From: Enterococcus cecorum
GTDB lineage: Bacteria > Bacillota > Bacilli > Lactobacillales > Enterococcaceae
Length of the DNA: 64,000 nucleotides
Assembly (NCBI RefSeq): GCF_023221775.1
Contig: NZ_JAKUDS010000003.1
Coordinates: 1-64,000, forward strand
Direction of reading: 5' to 3'
The stretch's first letter is position 1; every line of letters begins with the position of its first letter. Shown piece by piece: positions 18,971 to 29,799 of the stretch. The notes beneath the pieces are model-generated. The model made no database searches and was not told the DNA's origin. It saw nothing but the letters and a program-made list of their open reading frames with translations. A program made the translations under genes and the position numbers.

Positions 18971-18998
18971 ATTATATCGAAAAAAACTACATAAGTAA
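18971..18998 (-). promoter_or_regulatory. promoter of nifJ
   Basis: On the minus strand TTACTT (18998-18993) and TATAAT (18976-18971) are 16 bases apart. A Rex-like half-site TTGTGAA (plus-strand reading) lies at 19018-19024, upstream of the -35. Confidence 0.55.
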
Positions 18999-19054
18999 CC
19001 CTTTTTGCCTGATTTTTTTGTGAAATTCAAAAAAATCGTCTACAAGCGTAATAG

Positions 19055-19082
19055 TTGCATTTTTTCACAAAACCAATAAACT
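19055..19082 (+). promoter_or_regulatory. promoter of the thioredoxin-fold gene
   Basis: TTGCAT (19055-19060) and TAAACT (19077-19082) are 16 bases apart. The spacer contains TTCACAA (19064-19070), a half of the Rex consensus. Confidence 0.4.
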
Positions 19083-19117
19083 TAAAACTGTAATCAATAA
19101 TATTTGAGGTGAGATTT

Positions 19118-19615
19118 ATGGATATTTCAGTGATTAAAGCTGAACAAACAAATGCCAAAAATGGGCTTGTCATCGGTAATGGTAAACATATAATGAAAGA
19201 ATTTATGAACCTTCGTTGTCCATATTGCCGTCAATGGTTTAATGAATCTAAGGAATTGCTAGCAAATGCAGATGTAACGCGTGTCATTAAGCTATTTGAT
19301 AAAGAAAAACCTAGCCTTCAAAGAGGGAATGTGATGCATCGTTTTGTAGACACCACCAATGAAACAACCATTTTGTCAAGTATTCAAAAGATTTTTGACA
19401 CACAAGAAGAGTGGGCCAATCTTGAACTTGATGAAGTAGCTGCTTATGCCAAAGATAAATTAGGCCTAAGTGAAAATAACCATCTATCCTACAGTCAACT
19501 TATTGTAGACGAAGCAAATGCAGCAAATATTCGATTTGTGCCTACCATTATTGTGGAAGAACATATTTTTGACGAAAGTATTTCTGAAGAGGAATTAACA
19601 GAAATGCTAAAATAA
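19118..19615 (+). CDS. cytosolic DsbA/thioredoxin-fold protein with CPYC
   Basis: A 165-residue protein with a thioredoxin-type fold. The redox motif CPYC follows the first strand (MKEFMNLRCPYCRQWF, about residues 22-37), a helical insert follows, and the cis-proline loop appears as RFVPTIIV near residue 145. There is no signal peptide, so it should work in the cytoplasm, unlike exported DsbA. The architecture resembles the DsbA-like Thioredoxin_4 family; substrate unknown. GAGG lies before the ATG at 19118; a GTG three codons earlier is less well placed. It is divergent from nifJ, which suggests a redox or oxygen-stress link, but that is inference. Confidence 0.85.
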   Translation: MDISVIKAEQTNAKNGLVIGNGKHIMKEFMNLRCPYCRQWFNESKELLANADVTRVIKLFDKEKPSLQRGNVMHRFVDTTNETTILSSIQKIFDTQEEWANLELDEVAAYAKDKLGLSENNHLSYSQLIVDEANAANIRFVPTIIVEEHIFDESISEEELTEMLK

Positions 19616-19621
19616 TTAAAA

Positions 19622-19670
19622 ATAAACAAATAGCGAAGAATCCTTTTTCATGCGATTCTTCGCTGCTTGT
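19622..19670. terminator. bidirectional terminator between the thioredoxin-fold gene and whiA
   Basis: An 11-bp perfect stem (AGCGAAGAATC with GATTCTTCGCT) is extended by AATAAACAA pairing with TTGTTTATT. It serves two converging transcripts. Confidence 0.8.
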
Positions 19671-20603
19671 TTATTCAGCTTGTCTTAATTTTTCAGCATA
19701 ATCATTGATTTTTCGAATGCGATGATTAATTCCTGATTTTGAAATCGGTCCACTGGGTACCATTTCTGCTAATTCTTTTAAACTTACTTCAGGATTTTGT
19801 AAACGTAATTCCGCAATTTCTTGTAATTTTTCAGGTAATGCCTGAATCCCCACTTTTTCTTCAATATATTCAATATTTTCGATTTGTTTAGTGGCAGCAT
19901 CTGCAATTCGTGACATATTGGCGGTTTCACAATTGACTAGGCGATTCACGGAATTACGCATATCACGCACAATACGTACATCTTCAAATTTTAACATTGA
20001 GTTCGTGGCGCCAATAAGCGTTAAAAAGTCAGCAATTTTTTCGGCACCTTTTAAATAAGTGATATATCCATTTCTTCTTTCTAAAGTTCGGGCATTTAAA
20101 TCAAAGAAATTCAACATACTGCAAATATCCTCATTATGCTCCTCATACACTGAGAAAATCTCTAAATGATAACGGCTAGTTTCTGGATTATTAATGGATC
20201 CTGATGCCATAAACGCCCCACGAAGATAGGAACGCATCTTTTGTGCATTACCCATTAATTCATCTGAAGCGTGAATATCAAACATCAAGCCATCCATGAT
20301 TCCTAAGTCATTTAATACTTCCATGGTGTCATTTTTCAACCGAACAATATAAACATTATTCTTCTTTAATTTCATTTTTCGGCGAACTAATAATTCACTT
20401 CGCACCTCATAGTGATCTTTTAAAAGGGTATAAATTCTCCGTGCAATGGCTGCATTTTCTGTTTGGACATTTAAAATAAACTGTTGGTTGGCAATACTTA
20501 GAGAACCATTCATCCTAATTAAGGCAGCTAATTCAGCTTTGGCATGTTCACGATGAACTTCTAATGTCGTCAATTCTTTTTTGACTTCCGCAGCAAATGA
20601 CAA
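19671..20603 (-). CDS. whiA: DNA-binding protein WhiA
   Basis: A 310-residue protein of the WhiA family, with an N-terminal LAGLIDADG-homing-endonuclease-like domain ([21 protein letters not shown] in the middle) and a C-terminal helix-turn-helix ([22 protein letters not shown]). In non-sporulating Firmicutes WhiA binds the nucleoid and affects cell division and chromosome segregation. The start codon is TTG at 20603, with GGGAG eight bases upstream, and it is two bases from the yvcK stop. Third gene of the conserved rapZ-yvcK-whiA unit. Confidence 0.97.
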   Translation of the reverse strand: MSFAAEVKKELTTLEVHREHAKAELAALIRMNGSLSIANQQFILNVQTENAAIARRIYTLLKDHYEVRSELLVRRKMKLKKNNVYIVRLKNDTMEVLNDLGIMDGLMFDIHASDELMGNAQKMRSYLRGAFMASGSINNPETSRYHLEIFSVYEEHNEDICSMLNFFDLNARTLERRNGYITYLKGAEKIADFLTLIGATNSMLKFEDVRIVRDMRNSVNRLVNCETANMSRIADAATKQIENIEYIEEKVGIQALPEKLQEIAELRLQNPEVSLKELAEMVPSGPISKSGINHRIRKINDYAEKLRQAE

Positions 20604-20605
20604 AA

Positions 20606-21616
20606 TTATCGCTCCCTTTCAGTATTTTTTACACCATATACAATACGTAATAGTTCATCTACTACTTTTTCACCATCATGGAAAACACCGCCATTTCGTA
20701 ATTCCAGAAAATCACTTGATACTACACGACAACCTTCATCACGTAATCCATTAAAATCATGAGCCACTTGGACTAAATATTCATCATATTTTTCAACATC
20801 CATATAATCTTCCGGTACATGTTCAATATTCACTAAAACTGTATCAATAAACGGAGTATTTAAATGACGATGCAATACTTTGACGTGCTGGGCATCAGTA
20901 AAATGCTCCGTTTCGCCTTTTTGAGTCATAATATTACATATATAAACAACTTCTGCACTCGTTTTTAGCATCGCCTCAGAGATTTCCGGAATCATTAAAT
21001 TAGGCAAGATACTCGTAAATAAGCTTCCTGGACCTAAAACAATCATATCTGCGTCCATAATCGCTTTAACCACATTGCGACTTGCTTTCGGAGTGTCTTC
21101 ACTATCTTGGCGTGTTACGTGCACATGATGAATCGTTTTACGTTCTAAAGCAATTTTTGATTCTCCAACAGCTGTTGAACCATCCTCAAATTCGGCGTGA
21201 AGTACTAATGGCTCCTCAGATGATGGATATACGTTTCCTTCGACATGCATCATTCGATTTAAAATTCGAATTGCTTCATAAGTACTTCCACGCATTTCTG
21301 CAATCGCCGCAATAATTAAATTTCCCAGAGCATGATTTGCTAAGAATTTATCTCCTTTGTTAAAGCGATACTGGAAAATATCTGAATACAATTTTGGCAT
21401 ATCTGAAAGTGCCACCAAAACATTGCGTAAATCACCAGGCGGGACCATCGTTTTCACAGAGTCTCGTAATACACCACTACTTCCTCCATCATCGGCTACC
21501 GTGACAATCGCCGTGATGTCAACACCTTGGTTCCGCAAACTCTTTAAGATGACGGGTAAGCCAGTCCCTCCACCCATAACAACTACTTTAGGCTTTCTAA
21601 TTCGGTAAGTTTTCAT
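20606..21616 (-). CDS. yvcK: gluconeogenesis factor YvcK/CofD-like protein
   Basis: A 336-residue cytoplasmic protein of the YvcK family, which binds UDP-sugars and is needed for normal morphology and for growth on gluconeogenic carbon. The N-terminal nucleotide-binding motif [18 protein letters not shown] is clear, followed by VADDGGSSG and the GDLRN motif, and [13 protein letters not shown] near residue 195. It overlaps rapZ by four bases and precedes whiA by two, so the three are one coupled operon. Confidence 0.97.
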   Translation of the reverse strand: MKTYRIRKPKVVVMGGGTGLPVILKSLRNQGVDITAIVTVADDGGSSGVLRDSVKTMVPPGDLRNVLVALSDMPKLYSDIFQYRFNKGDKFLANHALGNLIIAAIAEMRGSTYEAIRILNRMMHVEGNVYPSSEEPLVLHAEFEDGSTAVGESKIALERKTIHHVHVTRQDSEDTPKASRNVVKAIMDADMIVLGPGSLFTSILPNLMIPEISEAMLKTSAEVVYICNIMTQKGETEHFTDAQHVKVLHRHLNTPFIDTVLVNIEHVPEDYMDVEKYDEYLVQVAHDFNGLRDEGCRVVSSDFLELRNGGVFHDGEKVVDELLRIVYGVKNTERER

Positions 21617-22500
21617 GAGCGATTGACCGTTTCTTTTCTTTTATCTTTGTCACGGTGTGTAGTATTCACTGTATAACAATTTTCTTTTAAGCAATCACCG
21701 ACACGATTCGTTAAAGCTACTGAGCGATGTTGCCCACCCGTACAGCCAATGGCAATGGTTAAACTGCTTTTTCCTTCTTTAATATATCCTGGCATAATTT
21801 GCAACAATAACTGACTAAAAGATTGATAGAATTTTTCTGTTTCATCAAAACTCATCACATAATCAAAAACAGGTTGATCACATCCGGTTAAAGGTCTAAG
21901 TGCTGGAACATAGTGGGGATTTGGTAAGAATCTCACATCCATCACAATATCTGCATCAATTGGCAGTCCGTACTTGAAACCAAAAGAAACCATTTCAACT
22001 CGGAACCCGGACTCATTATTATGACGAAATTCTTGGTTGATTTTTTCTCTTAATTGTCGAGGGGTTAAAGTAGTGGTATCAATCACTAATGATGCCTTCA
22101 CTTTTAAATCTTCCAAAATTGCCCGTTCTTTACGAATCCCTTCCGTCACTAAACCATCCATCGCCATTGGATGCACTCTTCTAGTTTCTTTGTAGCGTGA
22201 TACTAACTCTACATCTGAACAATCTAAAAATAATATTTTAGTATCAATTAATTGGGTATTTTCAATTTCAGCAAGCATGTTTTGAATTTCATCAAAAAAT
22301 GAACGTGATCGTAAATCCACTACTAAAGCGATTTTGGTCACTTTACCTGATTCTCGAATTAATTCCCAAAACTTTGGAATTAAACTTGGTGGCATATTAT
22401 CTACACAAAAATATCCCATATCTTCAAAGCTTTGAATGGCAACGGTCTTTCCAGCGCCACTCATCCCCGTAATAATGACTAAACTCAATTGATCAGCCAT
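21613..22500 (-). CDS. rapZ: RNase adapter/nucleotide-binding protein RapZ (YvcJ)
   Basis: A 295-residue P-loop protein. Family members bind nucleotides; E. coli RapZ steers RNase E to the GlmZ small RNA that controls glmS, while B. subtilis YvcJ affects competence. The Walker A motif is GMSGAGKT (about residues 12-19), Walker B lies near LFLDCSD, and the C-terminal domain carries the conserved [11 protein letters not shown]. An AAAGGAGG site precedes the ATG. First gene of rapZ-yvcK-whiA. No GlmZ-type RNA was seen near glmS, so a glmS link cannot be claimed here. Confidence 0.96.
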   Translation of the reverse strand: MADQLSLVIITGMSGAGKTVAIQSFEDMGYFCVDNMPPSLIPKFWELIRESGKVTKIALVVDLRSRSFFDEIQNMLAEIENTQLIDTKILFLDCSDVELVSRYKETRRVHPMAMDGLVTEGIRKERAILEDLKVKASLVIDTTTLTPRQLREKINQEFRHNNESGFRVEMVSFGFKYGLPIDADIVMDVRFLPNPHYVPALRPLTGCDQPVFDYVMSFDETEKFYQSFSQLLLQIMPGYIKEGKSSLTIAIGCTGGQHRSVALTNRVGDCLKENCYTVNTTHRDKDKRKETVNRS

Positions 22501-22579
22501 GATAATTCCCTCCTTTAAAGTAAATATTCAAAAATTTTCTGTCTCAATCTGATTATATCATGCCGGGCGTGTCTTATAC

Positions 22580-22617
22580 AATAAAAATGGATATACGTGA
22601 AAAATTTCGTATATCCT
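22580..22617 (-). terminator. terminator of the D-aspartate operon
   Basis: On the minus strand a perfect 9-bp stem (GGATATACG with CGTATATCC) around a 10-base loop is followed by ATTTTTATTG. Confidence 0.75.
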
Positions 22618-22623
22618 TCTTTA

Positions 22624-23331
22624 TTATTTTTCTCTTAAAGCAAGTGCACGCTCGATAGTCCGATCCACAAGAATAGATTGCGCGTCATAGATAATGTAAT
22701 CATGTTCTTGAGTGATATATTCTGCGACTAAAGATAATTCTGTACAACCTAAAATCACTGCCTCACAACCAAGCGTTTTGGTATCAGCAAGAATTTCAAA
22801 AAACAAATCCATATTAATATAGTCATTTTCTTTAATATCATGATAAATAAGATGGTTAATTTTAGCTTGTAAATTTTTATCTGGAATCAGGTAATCAATT
22901 CCCTGATTTATTAATTCTCGCTCGTAAACCCCAGCTTTAACACTACCCTCAGTTCCTAAAAAAGCCACCTTACCAGTAACTTGATCTGCTTTTATCTGTT
23001 TGACTGCTTCTTTAGGCATATGTAATAGAGGAATTTTGGTTTCTTTTTGTAATTCTTCAAAGAAATAATGTGCCGTATTACAGGTCAAAACAATAAAACT
23101 AGGTTGCAAAATATTTTGTTGACGAATATCTTCTTGCAACACTGGTACTGGATTAGGTTTTGTGCGATCAAGAATATACGCCGTACGATCAGGAACCGTC
23201 GCATGATTATACAAGATATAATTCAAATAATCTTGATCCGCATGTGTCGGCGTCCTTTTATTTAATTGGCGTACAAAACTTTCTGTCGCCATCGTGCCCA
23301 TTCCTCCGAGAATAGTAAAGAAATCACGCAT
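22624..23331 (-). CDS. aspartate racemase
   Basis: Member of the cofactor-independent Asp/Glu racemase family, which interconverts L- and D-aspartate by a two-cysteine mechanism. The 235-residue protein shows [13 protein letters not shown] at the N terminus and both catalytic cysteines, in [10 protein letters not shown] (about residue 84) and ILGCTELSL (about residue 195). It overlaps the upstream D-aspartate ligase gene by one base (TAATG), the same pairing known from Enterococcus faecium, where the racemase supplies D-Asp for the cell-wall cross-bridge. This context makes D-Asp the likely product. Confidence 0.93.
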   Translation of the reverse strand: MRDFFTILGGMGTMATESFVRQLNKRTPTHADQDYLNYILYNHATVPDRTAYILDRTKPNPVPVLQEDIRQQNILQPSFIVLTCNTAHYFFEELQKETKIPLLHMPKEAVKQIKADQVTGKVAFLGTEGSVKAGVYERELINQGIDYLIPDKNLQAKINHLIYHDIKENDYINMDLFFEILADTKTLGCEAVILGCTELSLVAEYITQEHDYIIYDAQSILVDRTIERALALREK

Positions 23332-24587
23332 TATAGTCCTTCTTTCGTTTGGAAGTATTTTTGATAATCCTCTTGATATTTTTTGTACACATATTTCATC
23401 AATAAATAATGTCTTAAAGAACGATCTTTTTTGTAGAAGAGAGTTGAACCGTATTTTCCTTGTGCTAATAAATCTAAGCCTCTTTGTTTATCTGGACCGT
23501 CTTTGGCATATTTTTTAAAAATAGATAATGGCACATTCAACCATAATTTAGCATGTTCTCCCTGAGCGCGTCCATAGATTGTCTTTTCAAACGGTTTGTT
23601 AAAAATCAAATCTTCAGTAATAAATTTGGCTAAATTTAAACCATTTAAAGTCACGAAGAAACTACTACGGCCTTGACGTAAATTAATTTCAAACAATTTG
23701 AATATCCCATCGCGGCTATCATATTTCATATCAAAATTTGCAAAACCAACATAGTTAATACGTTTTAAAAATTGTGCAACATCACGATATATTTGCTCAT
23801 TTTCATCTGGTAAAATCACAGTATAATTTCCTACTGAACCAGGCGCAGGATCTTCTAACAATGGATGACCTAAACACATCATACGAACATTATGATCATG
23901 ATCGACATAGACGTTAAGCACACGCATATTACTATCATCGCCTGGAATGAAGTCTTGCACAATCATCTCACTGGTATAGCCAGCTTGATAAATTCGTTCA
24001 ACAATAATTTCGAATTCTTCCCGGGTATCAATAATAAATGCTTTTTTACGTCCTTCAAAGTCAATTGACAACCATTCGACACTATTGGCAGGCTTAAGTG
24101 CTACTGGAAAATCAAATGGTAAAGATTGTTTGAATTGACCATTTTCTAAATGTGCTGGTGTTAAAATGAAGGTTTTTGGATAAGGTAAACCATATTTTTC
24201 ACAGGTCTCATAAAAAGTGACCTTATTAATTAACACCTTAAACAATTCATAATCATTGGCAATAAACGTGTAATAAGGAGCCAACTTTTCTTTATTTTGA
24301 GAAAGTAACTCTGCATAACCATCACCACAAGGAATCAACAAATATTTTGTGTTTGCTTGGTTATAAGTTGACTTTGCAAGCTCAATTAACTTTTCAGAGA
24401 AGACCGGATCTTTATCAAAACCTTCATATAAATGAATATCGGCAATTTTAGTAAATCTAGTTGGAGCTAATTGATGTTCTCCAATCGCAATGGGTTTTAT
24501 ACCATATTCTTCATTGAATGCACGCGCCATGCCATATACATTCATATCAGTCCCAAGCAATATTGGGATAAAATTATTTTCTTGCAT
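23331..24587 (-). CDS. D-aspartate ligase (ATP-grasp), peptidoglycan cross-bridge
   Basis: An ATP-grasp ligase that adds D-aspartate to the lysine side chain of UDP-MurNAc-pentapeptide, giving the L-Lys-D-Asp bridge. The 418-residue protein closely resembles the E. faecium enzyme Aslfm as I know it: [20 protein letters not shown] at the start, DQLAPTR-like [29 protein letters not shown] and [21 protein letters not shown]-grasp residues are seen in the [10 protein letters not shown] loop and the metal-binding stretch ending FEINLRQGR. It heads a two-gene operon with the racemase. The ribosome binding site (AGAG) is weak. Confidence 0.93.
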   Translation of the reverse strand: MQENNFIPILLGTDMNVYGMARAFNEEYGIKPIAIGEHQLAPTRFTKIADIHLYEGFDKDPVFSEKLIELAKSTYNQANTKYLLIPCGDGYAELLSQNKEKLAPYYTFIANDYELFKVLINKVTFYETCEKYGLPYPKTFILTPAHLENGQFKQSLPFDFPVALKPANSVEWLSIDFEGRKKAFIIDTREEFEIIVERIYQAGYTSEMIVQDFIPGDDSNMRVLNVYVDHDHNVRMMCLGHPLLEDPAPGSVGNYTVILPDENEQIYRDVAQFLKRINYVGFANFDMKYDSRDGIFKLFEINLRQGRSSFFVTLNGLNLAKFITEDLIFNKPFEKTIYGRAQGEHAKLWLNVPLSIFKKYAKDGPDKQRGLDLLAQGKYGSTLFYKKDRSLRHYLLMKYVYKKYQEDYQKYFQTKEGL

Positions 24588-24729
24588 AATTTCACTCTTT
24601 TCTGAAACAATTCACATTCAACATGATACCATAAAGGTGCATGCAAGCAAAGAGACTTTTCAGGAAAGCTTTCATAATTTTATAAAATCGTAATTAACTT
24701 TTCACTTTCAACAAAAAAGTCTCCCATTA

Positions 24730-27552
24730 TTATTTAGTTAATATTTTTTGTAAGTATTGACCAGTAAAACTTTCAGCAACTTCAGCTACATGTTCCGGTG
24801 TACCTGTAGCCAAAATAGTACCGCCGCCTGCTCCACCTTCAGGCCCTAAATCAATCAGGTAGTCAGCACATTTAATGACATCCAAATTATGCTCGATAAC
24901 CAATACCGTATTTCCATTATCAACGAGTCGCTGTAAAACTTTCAATAAACGAGCGATATCTTCCGCATGTAATCCCGTTGTTGGTTCATCCAAAATATAG
25001 AAGTTACGGCCATTGCTACTTCGATGTAATTCAGAAGCGAGTTTCATCCGTTGTGCTTCCCCACCTGAGAGTGTAGTAGCAGGTTGGCCTAATGTCACAT
25101 ATCCTAAACCAACATCCACAATCGTTTGTAGTTTGCGTTTGATTTTAGGGATGTGTTTAAAGAACTCTAAAGCATCTTCGACAGTCATTTCTAATATTTC
25201 AGCAATATTCTTGCCTTTATAGTGAACTTCAAGTGTTTCAGAATTATAACGTTTACCGTGACAGACTTCGCAAGGTACATAAACATCTGGTAAAAAGTGC
25301 ATCTCAATCTTGATAATCCCATCACCTTTACATGCTTCACAGCGTCCACCCTTCACATTGAAACTAAAGCGTCCCTTCTTATAACCATGGACTTTGGCTT
25401 CATTCGTTTGGGCAAATAAATCGCGGATATCATCAAAGACACTCGTATAAGTTGCAGGATTACTTCGTGGGGTACGGCCAATGGGACTTTGATCAATATC
25501 AATCACTTTTTCAATTGACTCATAACCAGTGATTTTCTTATGTTTACCAGGTTTTGCATGAGCGCGACTCACCTTTTGTTGTAAGGCTTTTTTCAAAATT
25601 TCATTGACCAGTGTAGACTTACCTGAGCCAGAAACTCCAGTTACAGCTGTAAACGTGGCCAAAGGAAAATCAACCGTAATATTTTGCAAATTATTTTCAC
25701 TAGCACCTACAACCGTAATCTTCTCACCATTGCCTTTTCTTCTTTCCTTAGGCACTGGAATTTTACGTTTACCAGATAGATACTGACCCGTTAAGGAATT
25801 CGGGTTTTCACTAACTTCTTGTGGGGTGCCGAATGCGACTACTTCACCCCCATGTTGACCCGCACCAGGACCGATATCAATCAAATAATCAGCTGCGCGC
25901 ATCGTATCTTCATCATGTTCGACAACGATTAAAGTATTTCCCAGATCACGCATTTTTCTTAACGAATCAAGCAGACGATCATTATCACGCTGATGTAAAC
26001 CAATAGAGGGTTCATCTAAAATATATAAAACCCCCGATAAGTTCGAACCGATTTGGGTAGCTAGACGAATCCGTTGTGCTTCTCCTCCAGATAAGGTACC
26101 CGCAGCTCGACTCAAGGTTAAATAGCCTAGGCCCACATTTTGTAAGAAAGTTAAACGGTCTTTTATCTCTTTTAAAATTGGCTTAGCAATCATTGTTTCT
26201 TGCTCAGTCAAAGTTAATTGCTCAAGAAAAGCTAAAGCATCTTGAATTGACTTTTCGCTCAACTCTCCCAAGTGAATGCCCCCGACTTTAACGGCTAAAG
26301 CTTGCTCATTCAATCGATACCCGTGACAGTGAGAACAGGTTAATTCTGTCATGTATAAGCGCATTTGATCACGAGTAAAATCACTATTGGTTTCATGATA
26401 ACGACGATAGATATTATTTAGGACTCCTTCAAAAGGTACCTCCACATCGCGGACGCCCCCAAAATCATTCTCATAATGAAAATGGAAAGTTTTGCCATCG
26501 GAGCCATGTAAGATTAAATGTTGCTCTTCTTTACTTAGTTTTTCAAATGGTGTATCCATATCAATCCCAAAACTCAAACAAAATTGCTCAAGCATTTGGG
26601 GATAATATTGTGAACTGATTGGATTCCACGGTACCAATGCGCCTTCTCTTAAAGTTAAGCTCCGGTCTGGAATAACTAAATCTTCATCAACCGCGAGCTT
26701 TATCCCTAAACCATCGCACTCTGGACAAGCACCAAAAGGAGCATTGAATGAAAACAGACGTGGCTCTAATTCTCCTACAGTAAAACCACAATATGGACAA
26801 GCATAGTGTTCACTAAAGAGCATTTCTTCTTGCCCAATCACATCCACCACAGCGTATCCATCTGCCAAACGTAAAGCCGCTTCAAATGAATCAAATAAAC
26901 GTGAACGAATGCCTTCTTTAATAATGATACGGTCAATCACAATGGCAATATCATGCTTTTTGTTCTTTTCTAACTCAGGCACTTCACTAATATCATAAAT
27001 TTCACCATCTACCCGAACACGCACATAACCTTCTTTTTGAATATGTTCAAAAACTTTTTTATGCTGGCCTTTCTTTTGATAAATAACCGGTGATAAAATT
27101 TGAATTTTTGTTCTCTCTGGTAATTCCAAAACTTGGTCAACCATTTGTTCTACAGACTGGCTAGTAATTTCCACATGATCATTGGGGCAAATTGGGTGGC
27201 CACATCTAGCATAAAGCAAGCGTAGATAGTCATTAATTTCTGTCACCGTTCCAACAGTCGAACGAGGATTTTTACTCGTCGTTTTTTGGTCAATCGAAAT
27301 AGCTGGTGATAAGCCATCAATACTATCTACATCTGGTTTATCCATCTGTCCTAAAAATTGACGAGCATAAGCGCTCAAACTTTCCACATACCTTCTTTGC
27401 CCTTCTGCGTATAAAGTATCAAATGCCAACGAACTTTTTCCTGAGCCAGATAATCCAGTCACAACTACTAATTGATCACGCGGAATCGTCACATCAATAT
27501 TTTTTAAATTATGTGCACGGGCACCATGAATTACAATCTTATCATTTGCCAT
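24730..27552 (-). CDS. uvrA: excinuclease ABC subunit A
   Basis: The damage-recognition ATPase of nucleotide excision repair. The 940-residue protein has two ABC modules with Walker [11 protein letters not shown] (about residue 32) and [10 protein letters not shown] (about residue 640), two signature motifs LSGGEAQR, and two Walker B motifs [15 protein letters not shown] and [15 protein letters not shown]. Zinc sites are seen as CPYCGF and CPECDG, and CEACKGDG and CEVCHGKRY. It lies 17 bases after uvrB and is co-transcribed with it. Confidence 0.98.
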   Translation of the reverse strand: MANDKIVIHGARAHNLKNIDVTIPRDQLVVVTGLSGSGKSSLAFDTLYAEGQRRYVESLSAYARQFLGQMDKPDVDSIDGLSPAISIDQKTTSKNPRSTVGTVTEINDYLRLLYARCGHPICPNDHVEITSQSVEQMVDQVLELPERTKIQILSPVIYQKKGQHKKVFEHIQKEGYVRVRVDGEIYDISEVPELEKNKKHDIAIVIDRIIIKEGIRSRLFDSFEAALRLADGYAVVDVIGQEEMLFSEHYACPYCGFTVGELEPRLFSFNAPFGACPECDGLGIKLAVDEDLVIPDRSLTLREGALVPWNPISSQYYPQMLEQFCLSFGIDMDTPFEKLSKEEQHLILHGSDGKTFHFHYENDFGGVRDVEVPFEGVLNNIYRRYHETNSDFTRDQMRLYMTELTCSHCHGYRLNEQALAVKVGGIHLGELSEKSIQDALAFLEQLTLTEQETMIAKPILKEIKDRLTFLQNVGLGYLTLSRAAGTLSGGEAQRIRLATQIGSNLSGVLYILDEPSIGLHQRDNDRLLDSLRKMRDLGNTLIVVEHDEDTMRAADYLIDIGPGAGQHGGEVVAFGTPQEVSENPNSLTGQYLSGKRKIPVPKERRKGNGEKITVVGASENNLQNITVDFPLATFTAVTGVSGSGKSTLVNEILKKALQQKVSRAHAKPGKHKKITGYESIEKVIDIDQSPIGRTPRSNPATYTSVFDDIRDLFAQTNEAKVHGYKKGRFSFNVKGGRCEACKGDGIIKIEMHFLPDVYVPCEVCHGKRYNSETLEVHYKGKNIAEILEMTVEDALEFFKHIPKIKRKLQTIVDVGLGYVTLGQPATTLSGGEAQRMKLASELHRSSNGRNFYILDEPTTGLHAEDIARLLKVLQRLVDNGNTVLVIEHNLDVIKCADYLIDLGPEGGAGGGTILATGTPEHVAEVAESFTGQYLQKILTK

Positions 27553-27569
27553 AAAAAAACTCCTATTTA

Positions 27570-29561
27570 TTACTCACTTTTTAGCTCTAGAATCGTATCA
27601 CGTAAAGTTGCTGCTCGTTCAAAATCTAAGGCTTTAGCAGCATCCTTCATTTCTTTTTCTAGTTTTGCTAACATTAATTCTTTTTCTTCTTTACTATATT
27701 CTTGATAATGTTTAAAATCAAATGGCTCTTCAGCTACTTTAGCCGTCTTGGTAATCGAAATCAATTCACGAATTTCTTTTTTAATAGTTTTTGGTACAAT
27801 ATGATGTTCTTTGTTGTAAGCTTCTTGGATACTGCGACGACGCATCGTTTCGTCAATCGCATTTTGCATCGATTCAGTCATATTGTCTGCATACATAATT
27901 ACTTTACCGGAAGCATTTCTTGCGGCCCGGCCAATTGTTTGCACCAAGGAACGTTCACTCCGTAAGAAACCTTCTTTATCTGCATCTAATATAGCAACGA
28001 GTGAAACTTCTGGCACATCCAGGCCTTCACGTAATAAGTTAATCCCGACCAAAACATCGAACTCACCTAAACGTAAATCACGGATAATTTCTGTACGTTC
28101 CAATGTTTTTATATCACTATGGAGATACTTCACTTTGATACCTAATTCCTTCAAGTAATCCGTTAAGTCCTCAGCCATTTTCTTAGTCAAAGTCGTCACA
28201 AAAACACGCTCATCTTTTTCTATCCGTTCATTGATTTCACCCACCAAATCATCAATTTGTCCCATAATCGGACGAACTTCAATCATCGGGTCTAATAATC
28301 CAGTTGGACGAATGATTTGCTCTACAATATGATCTGTTCTTCCCATTTCATAAGGTCCTGGGGTTGCAGAAATATAAATAATTTGATGGACGTGGGTTTC
28401 AAACTCTTCCAATCTTAACGGACGATTATCTAAAGCTGAAGGAAGGCGGAATCCGTAGTCTACTAACATTTGCTTACGAGCTCTATCCCCATTATACATT
28501 CCTCTTATTTGGGGCATTGTTACATGAGATTCATCAATAACTAGCAAATAGTCTTCCGGAAAGAAATCAAGTAAAGTATAAGGTGGCTCCCCTTCTTTTC
28601 GACCATCCATATGTCGTGAATAGTTTTCAATTCCGGAGGTATAGCCCATTTCTTTCATCATTTCGATATCATAATTGGTTCTTTGTTCTAAACGTTGGGC
28701 TTCTAATAATTGGTCATTGGCTCTAAGCACAGCTAATCTTTGAGCCAATTCCTCCTCAATTCCACGAATCGCTTCATCTAAAGTATGTTCATTGGTTACG
28801 AAGTGAGTAGCTGGGAAAATTGAGACATGCTCCGTTTCAGCTAACACTTCACCTGTTAGAGCATCTATTTCTCTAATCCGTTCAACTTCATCACCAAAAA
28901 ACTCAATTCGCAAAGCCCGCTCATCACGAGAAGCTGGAAAAATTTCAACCACATCGCCACGTACCCGAAATCTACCGCGCTGAAAATCTATATCATTACG
29001 CTCAAATTGAATATCGATTAAATTACGCAGAAGATTATCGCGGCTAATTTCCATGCCTACACGAATAGAAACGACTTGTTTTTGGTATTCCATCGGTGAA
29101 CCCAAACCAAAAATGCAAGAAACAGATGCGACCACAATAACATCATTTCTTTCAAGTAAAGCACTTGTCGCACTATGACGTAGCTTATCGATTTCATCAT
29201 TAATACTTGCATCTTTTTCAATGTAGGTGTCACTGGATGGCACATAAGCTTCTGGTTGATAGTAATCATAATAGGAAACAAAATATTCAACGGCATTATT
29301 AGGGAAAAATTCTTTAAACTCACCATACAATTGGCCAGCTAAAGTTTTATTATGTGCAATCACTAATGTGGGTTTATTTACTTTTTGGATAACTTGAGAA
29401 ACAGTATAGGTCTTCCCAGTCCCTGTTGCACCTAATAAAATCTGTTCTTTTACTCCTGATTGAATTCCTTGAACCAATCCTTCTATTGCTTTTGGTTGAT
29501 CTCCAGCTGGTTGGTATTTAGAGACTAATTCAAATTGATTATCAGTTGTACGTTCAATCAT
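27570..29561 (-). CDS. uvrB: excinuclease ABC subunit B
   Basis: The helicase-like core of nucleotide excision repair that loads at damage with UvrA and recruits UvrC. The 663-residue protein shows Walker [13 protein letters not shown] (about residue 42), the beta-hairpin [17 protein letters not shown], the DEXX-type VIDESHVT, motif [11 protein letters not shown], and the C-terminal UvrC-interacting UVR domain. First gene of uvrB-uvrA. A LexA-like element and a TACAAT -10 lie upstream. Confidence 0.98.
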   Translation of the reverse strand: MIERTTDNQFELVSKYQPAGDQPKAIEGLVQGIQSGVKEQILLGATGTGKTYTVSQVIQKVNKPTLVIAHNKTLAGQLYGEFKEFFPNNAVEYFVSYYDYYQPEAYVPSSDTYIEKDASINDEIDKLRHSATSALLERNDVIVVASVSCIFGLGSPMEYQKQVVSIRVGMEISRDNLLRNLIDIQFERNDIDFQRGRFRVRGDVVEIFPASRDERALRIEFFGDEVERIREIDALTGEVLAETEHVSIFPATHFVTNEHTLDEAIRGIEEELAQRLAVLRANDQLLEAQRLEQRTNYDIEMMKEMGYTSGIENYSRHMDGRKEGEPPYTLLDFFPEDYLLVIDESHVTMPQIRGMYNGDRARKQMLVDYGFRLPSALDNRPLRLEEFETHVHQIIYISATPGPYEMGRTDHIVEQIIRPTGLLDPMIEVRPIMGQIDDLVGEINERIEKDERVFVTTLTKKMAEDLTDYLKELGIKVKYLHSDIKTLERTEIIRDLRLGEFDVLVGINLLREGLDVPEVSLVAILDADKEGFLRSERSLVQTIGRAARNASGKVIMYADNMTESMQNAIDETMRRRSIQEAYNKEHHIVPKTIKKEIRELISITKTAKVAEEPFDFKHYQEYSKEEKELMLAKLEKEMKDAAKALDFERAATLRDTILELKSE

Positions 29562-29592
29562 GCTATTCCCTCGATTCTTTATAACTAGGACT

Positions 29593-29622
29593 ATTGTACC
29601 ACACCGAACATACTTTCCCTAA
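29593..29622 (-). promoter_or_regulatory. uvrBA promoter with LexA-like box
   Basis: On the minus strand TTAGGG (29622-29617) and TACAAT (29598-29593) are 18 bases apart. Between them GGAAAGTATGTTCG matches 8 of 10 fixed positions of the Gram-positive LexA box CGAAC-N4-GTTCG. The position between -35 and -10 is typical of SOS promoters. Confidence 0.45.
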
Positions 29623-29735
29623 CTAATTCGCTCAAAAAATCCGTTAAAGAGGTTTGTATCCGGTTGCAATGCTACTTAATAAAATTAATGAAACACTGAC
29701 AATTCTTCGTCATTATTATATTTTCACTTATTTTC

Positions 29736-29777
29736 TTGCATTTTATGAAAATATTGATATATAATTTTCTTAAAATT
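29736..29777 (+). promoter_or_regulatory. glnPQ promoter with two CodY-like boxes
   Basis: TTGCAT (29736-29741) and TATAAT (29760-29765) are 18 bases apart. AATTTTCTTAAAATT at 29763-29777 matches the CodY consensus AATTTTCWGAAAATT at 14 of 15 positions and overlaps the start of transcription. A weaker match (12 of 15) at 29739-29753 lies between -35 and -10. Confidence 0.6.
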
Positions 29778-29799
29778 TAATTTTAGGAGGAATTATTTA

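Noticed and set aside
24660-24735. Terminator after uvrA
   Set aside because: GAGACTTTT and AAAAGTCTC could pair but are about 60 bases apart with no clear T run; support is too weak to list.
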